DNA of 13,730 nt from Actinomycetota bacterium (GTDB taxonomy: Bacteria; Actinomycetota; Acidimicrobiia; Acidimicrobiales; Ilumatobacteraceae): assembly GCA_018882725.1 (NCBI GenBank), contig VERK01000033.1, forward strand, positions 1-13,730, read 5' to 3'. The notes under the pieces were generated by a model. It did no database searches, was not told the origin of the DNA, and saw only the letters and a list, made by a program, of their open reading frames with translations. The position numbers and the translations under genes were made by a program. Each line of letters begins with the position of its first letter. Position 1 is the stretch's first letter. Positions 13,572 through 13,730 of the stretch are shown piece after piece.

Positions 13572-13730
13572 ATGGAGGACATGTCGTTGCTAGCCGATCT
13601 CGATGCGCGCGGTCTACTGCACGACACCACCGATCGCGCGGCTCTCGAGGCGCGACTGTCGGCGGGTCCGATCGGTGTGTACGTCGGATTCGATCCCACG
13701 GCCGACTCGCTGCACGCCGGCACCCTGCTC
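13572..13730 (+). CDS. tyrS: tyrosine--tRNA ligase, 5' end (partial)
   Basis: Only the first ~53 codons are in the window; the gene continues past the right edge. The reading MSLLADLDARGLLHDTTD followed by VYVGFDPTADSLHAGTLL matches the N-terminus of bacterial class I tyrosyl-tRNA synthetase: the tyrosine-binding YxGFDPTADSLH block, with the HxGxLL pocket forming the HIGH-type ATP signature. The enzyme charges tRNA-Tyr in the cytoplasm. Two in-frame starts exist, ATG 13572 and ATG 13581. The GGAGG at 13574-13578 is only two bases from the second, which is too close, while GAGATG at 13561-13566 is five bases from the first; this mildly favours 13572. The second start gives the more familiar N-terminus, so the choice is open. 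Divergent from the DUF2332 gene. Confidence 0.93.
   Translation, partial: MEDMSLLADLDARGLLHDTTDRAALEARLSAGPIGVYVGFDPTADSLHAGTLL

Noticed and set aside
1..13730. Mobile element, CRISPR array, tRNA gene or phage remnant
   Set aside because: I saw no regularly spaced direct repeats, transposase or integrase motifs, cloverleaf sequence, or break in composition; all genes are ordinary chromosomal types with similar codon use.

Overview
The window looks like a stretch of core chromosome from a high-GC actinobacterium. The evidence is a strong G/C third-position bias, frequent GTG starts and tightly overlapping genes. The gene order recalls the Mycobacterium tuberculosis region that runs rplT-tsnR ... 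pheS-pheT ... argC-J-B-D-F-R-G-H ... tyrS, but in a much more compact form. Protein details (an OTC with SNRTR in place of STRTR, a DUF2332 protein) make me lean towards the class Acidimicrobiia (Ilumatobacter-like). That placement is inference from memory, not a search result.

Left block (1-4132, plus strand): the tail of an upstream gene (possibly rplT), a SpoU/TrmH-type rRNA methyltransferase, pheS and pheT. This is a translation operon with almost no spacing. It ends at a 23-bp-arm inverted repeat (4138-4188) that separates it from a convergent TetR-family regulator gene.

Middle (4138-5577, minus-strand genes): tetR, then a 131-bp spacer holding an A6T6 tract and a hairpin, then a YqgE/AlgH gene. 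YqgE/AlgH is divergent from argC. The 82-bp argC leader holds two ARG-box-like palindromes with centres 20 bp apart. They overlap a plausible promoter whose start point would make the argC mRNA leaderless.

Arginine operon (5578-12503, plus strand): argC, argB, argD, argF, argR and argH, then a MarC/NAAT-family membrane protein and a hotdog-fold acyl-CoA thioesterase. Each junction from argC to marC is a 4-base stop/start overlap (1 base at argF-argR if the ATG start is right), so the seven genes are probably translationally coupled. The operon carries its own repressor gene (argR). ArgB has the N-terminal helix of arginine-inhibited kinases. argJ and argG, which sit between argC/argB and argR/argH in mycobacteria, are absent from exactly those places. 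The first or recycling acetyl transfer and argininosuccinate synthase must therefore be encoded elsewhere. ArgB, ArgC and ArgD would make N-acetylornithine, ArgF citrulline, and ArgH would cleave argininosuccinate to arginine and fumarate. The coupled MarC protein is a candidate amino-acid exporter.

Right edge (12493-13730): a DUF2332 gene on the minus strand, overlapping the thioesterase gene tail to tail by 11 bp and divergent from the 5' end of tyrS, which runs off the window.

I found no tRNA or rRNA gene, insertion sequence, CRISPR array or phage gene. Most of the window is ordinary core metabolism. The points worth checking are the regulatory DNA before argC, the modified arg operon, the long palindrome and the unusual residues in ArgF.
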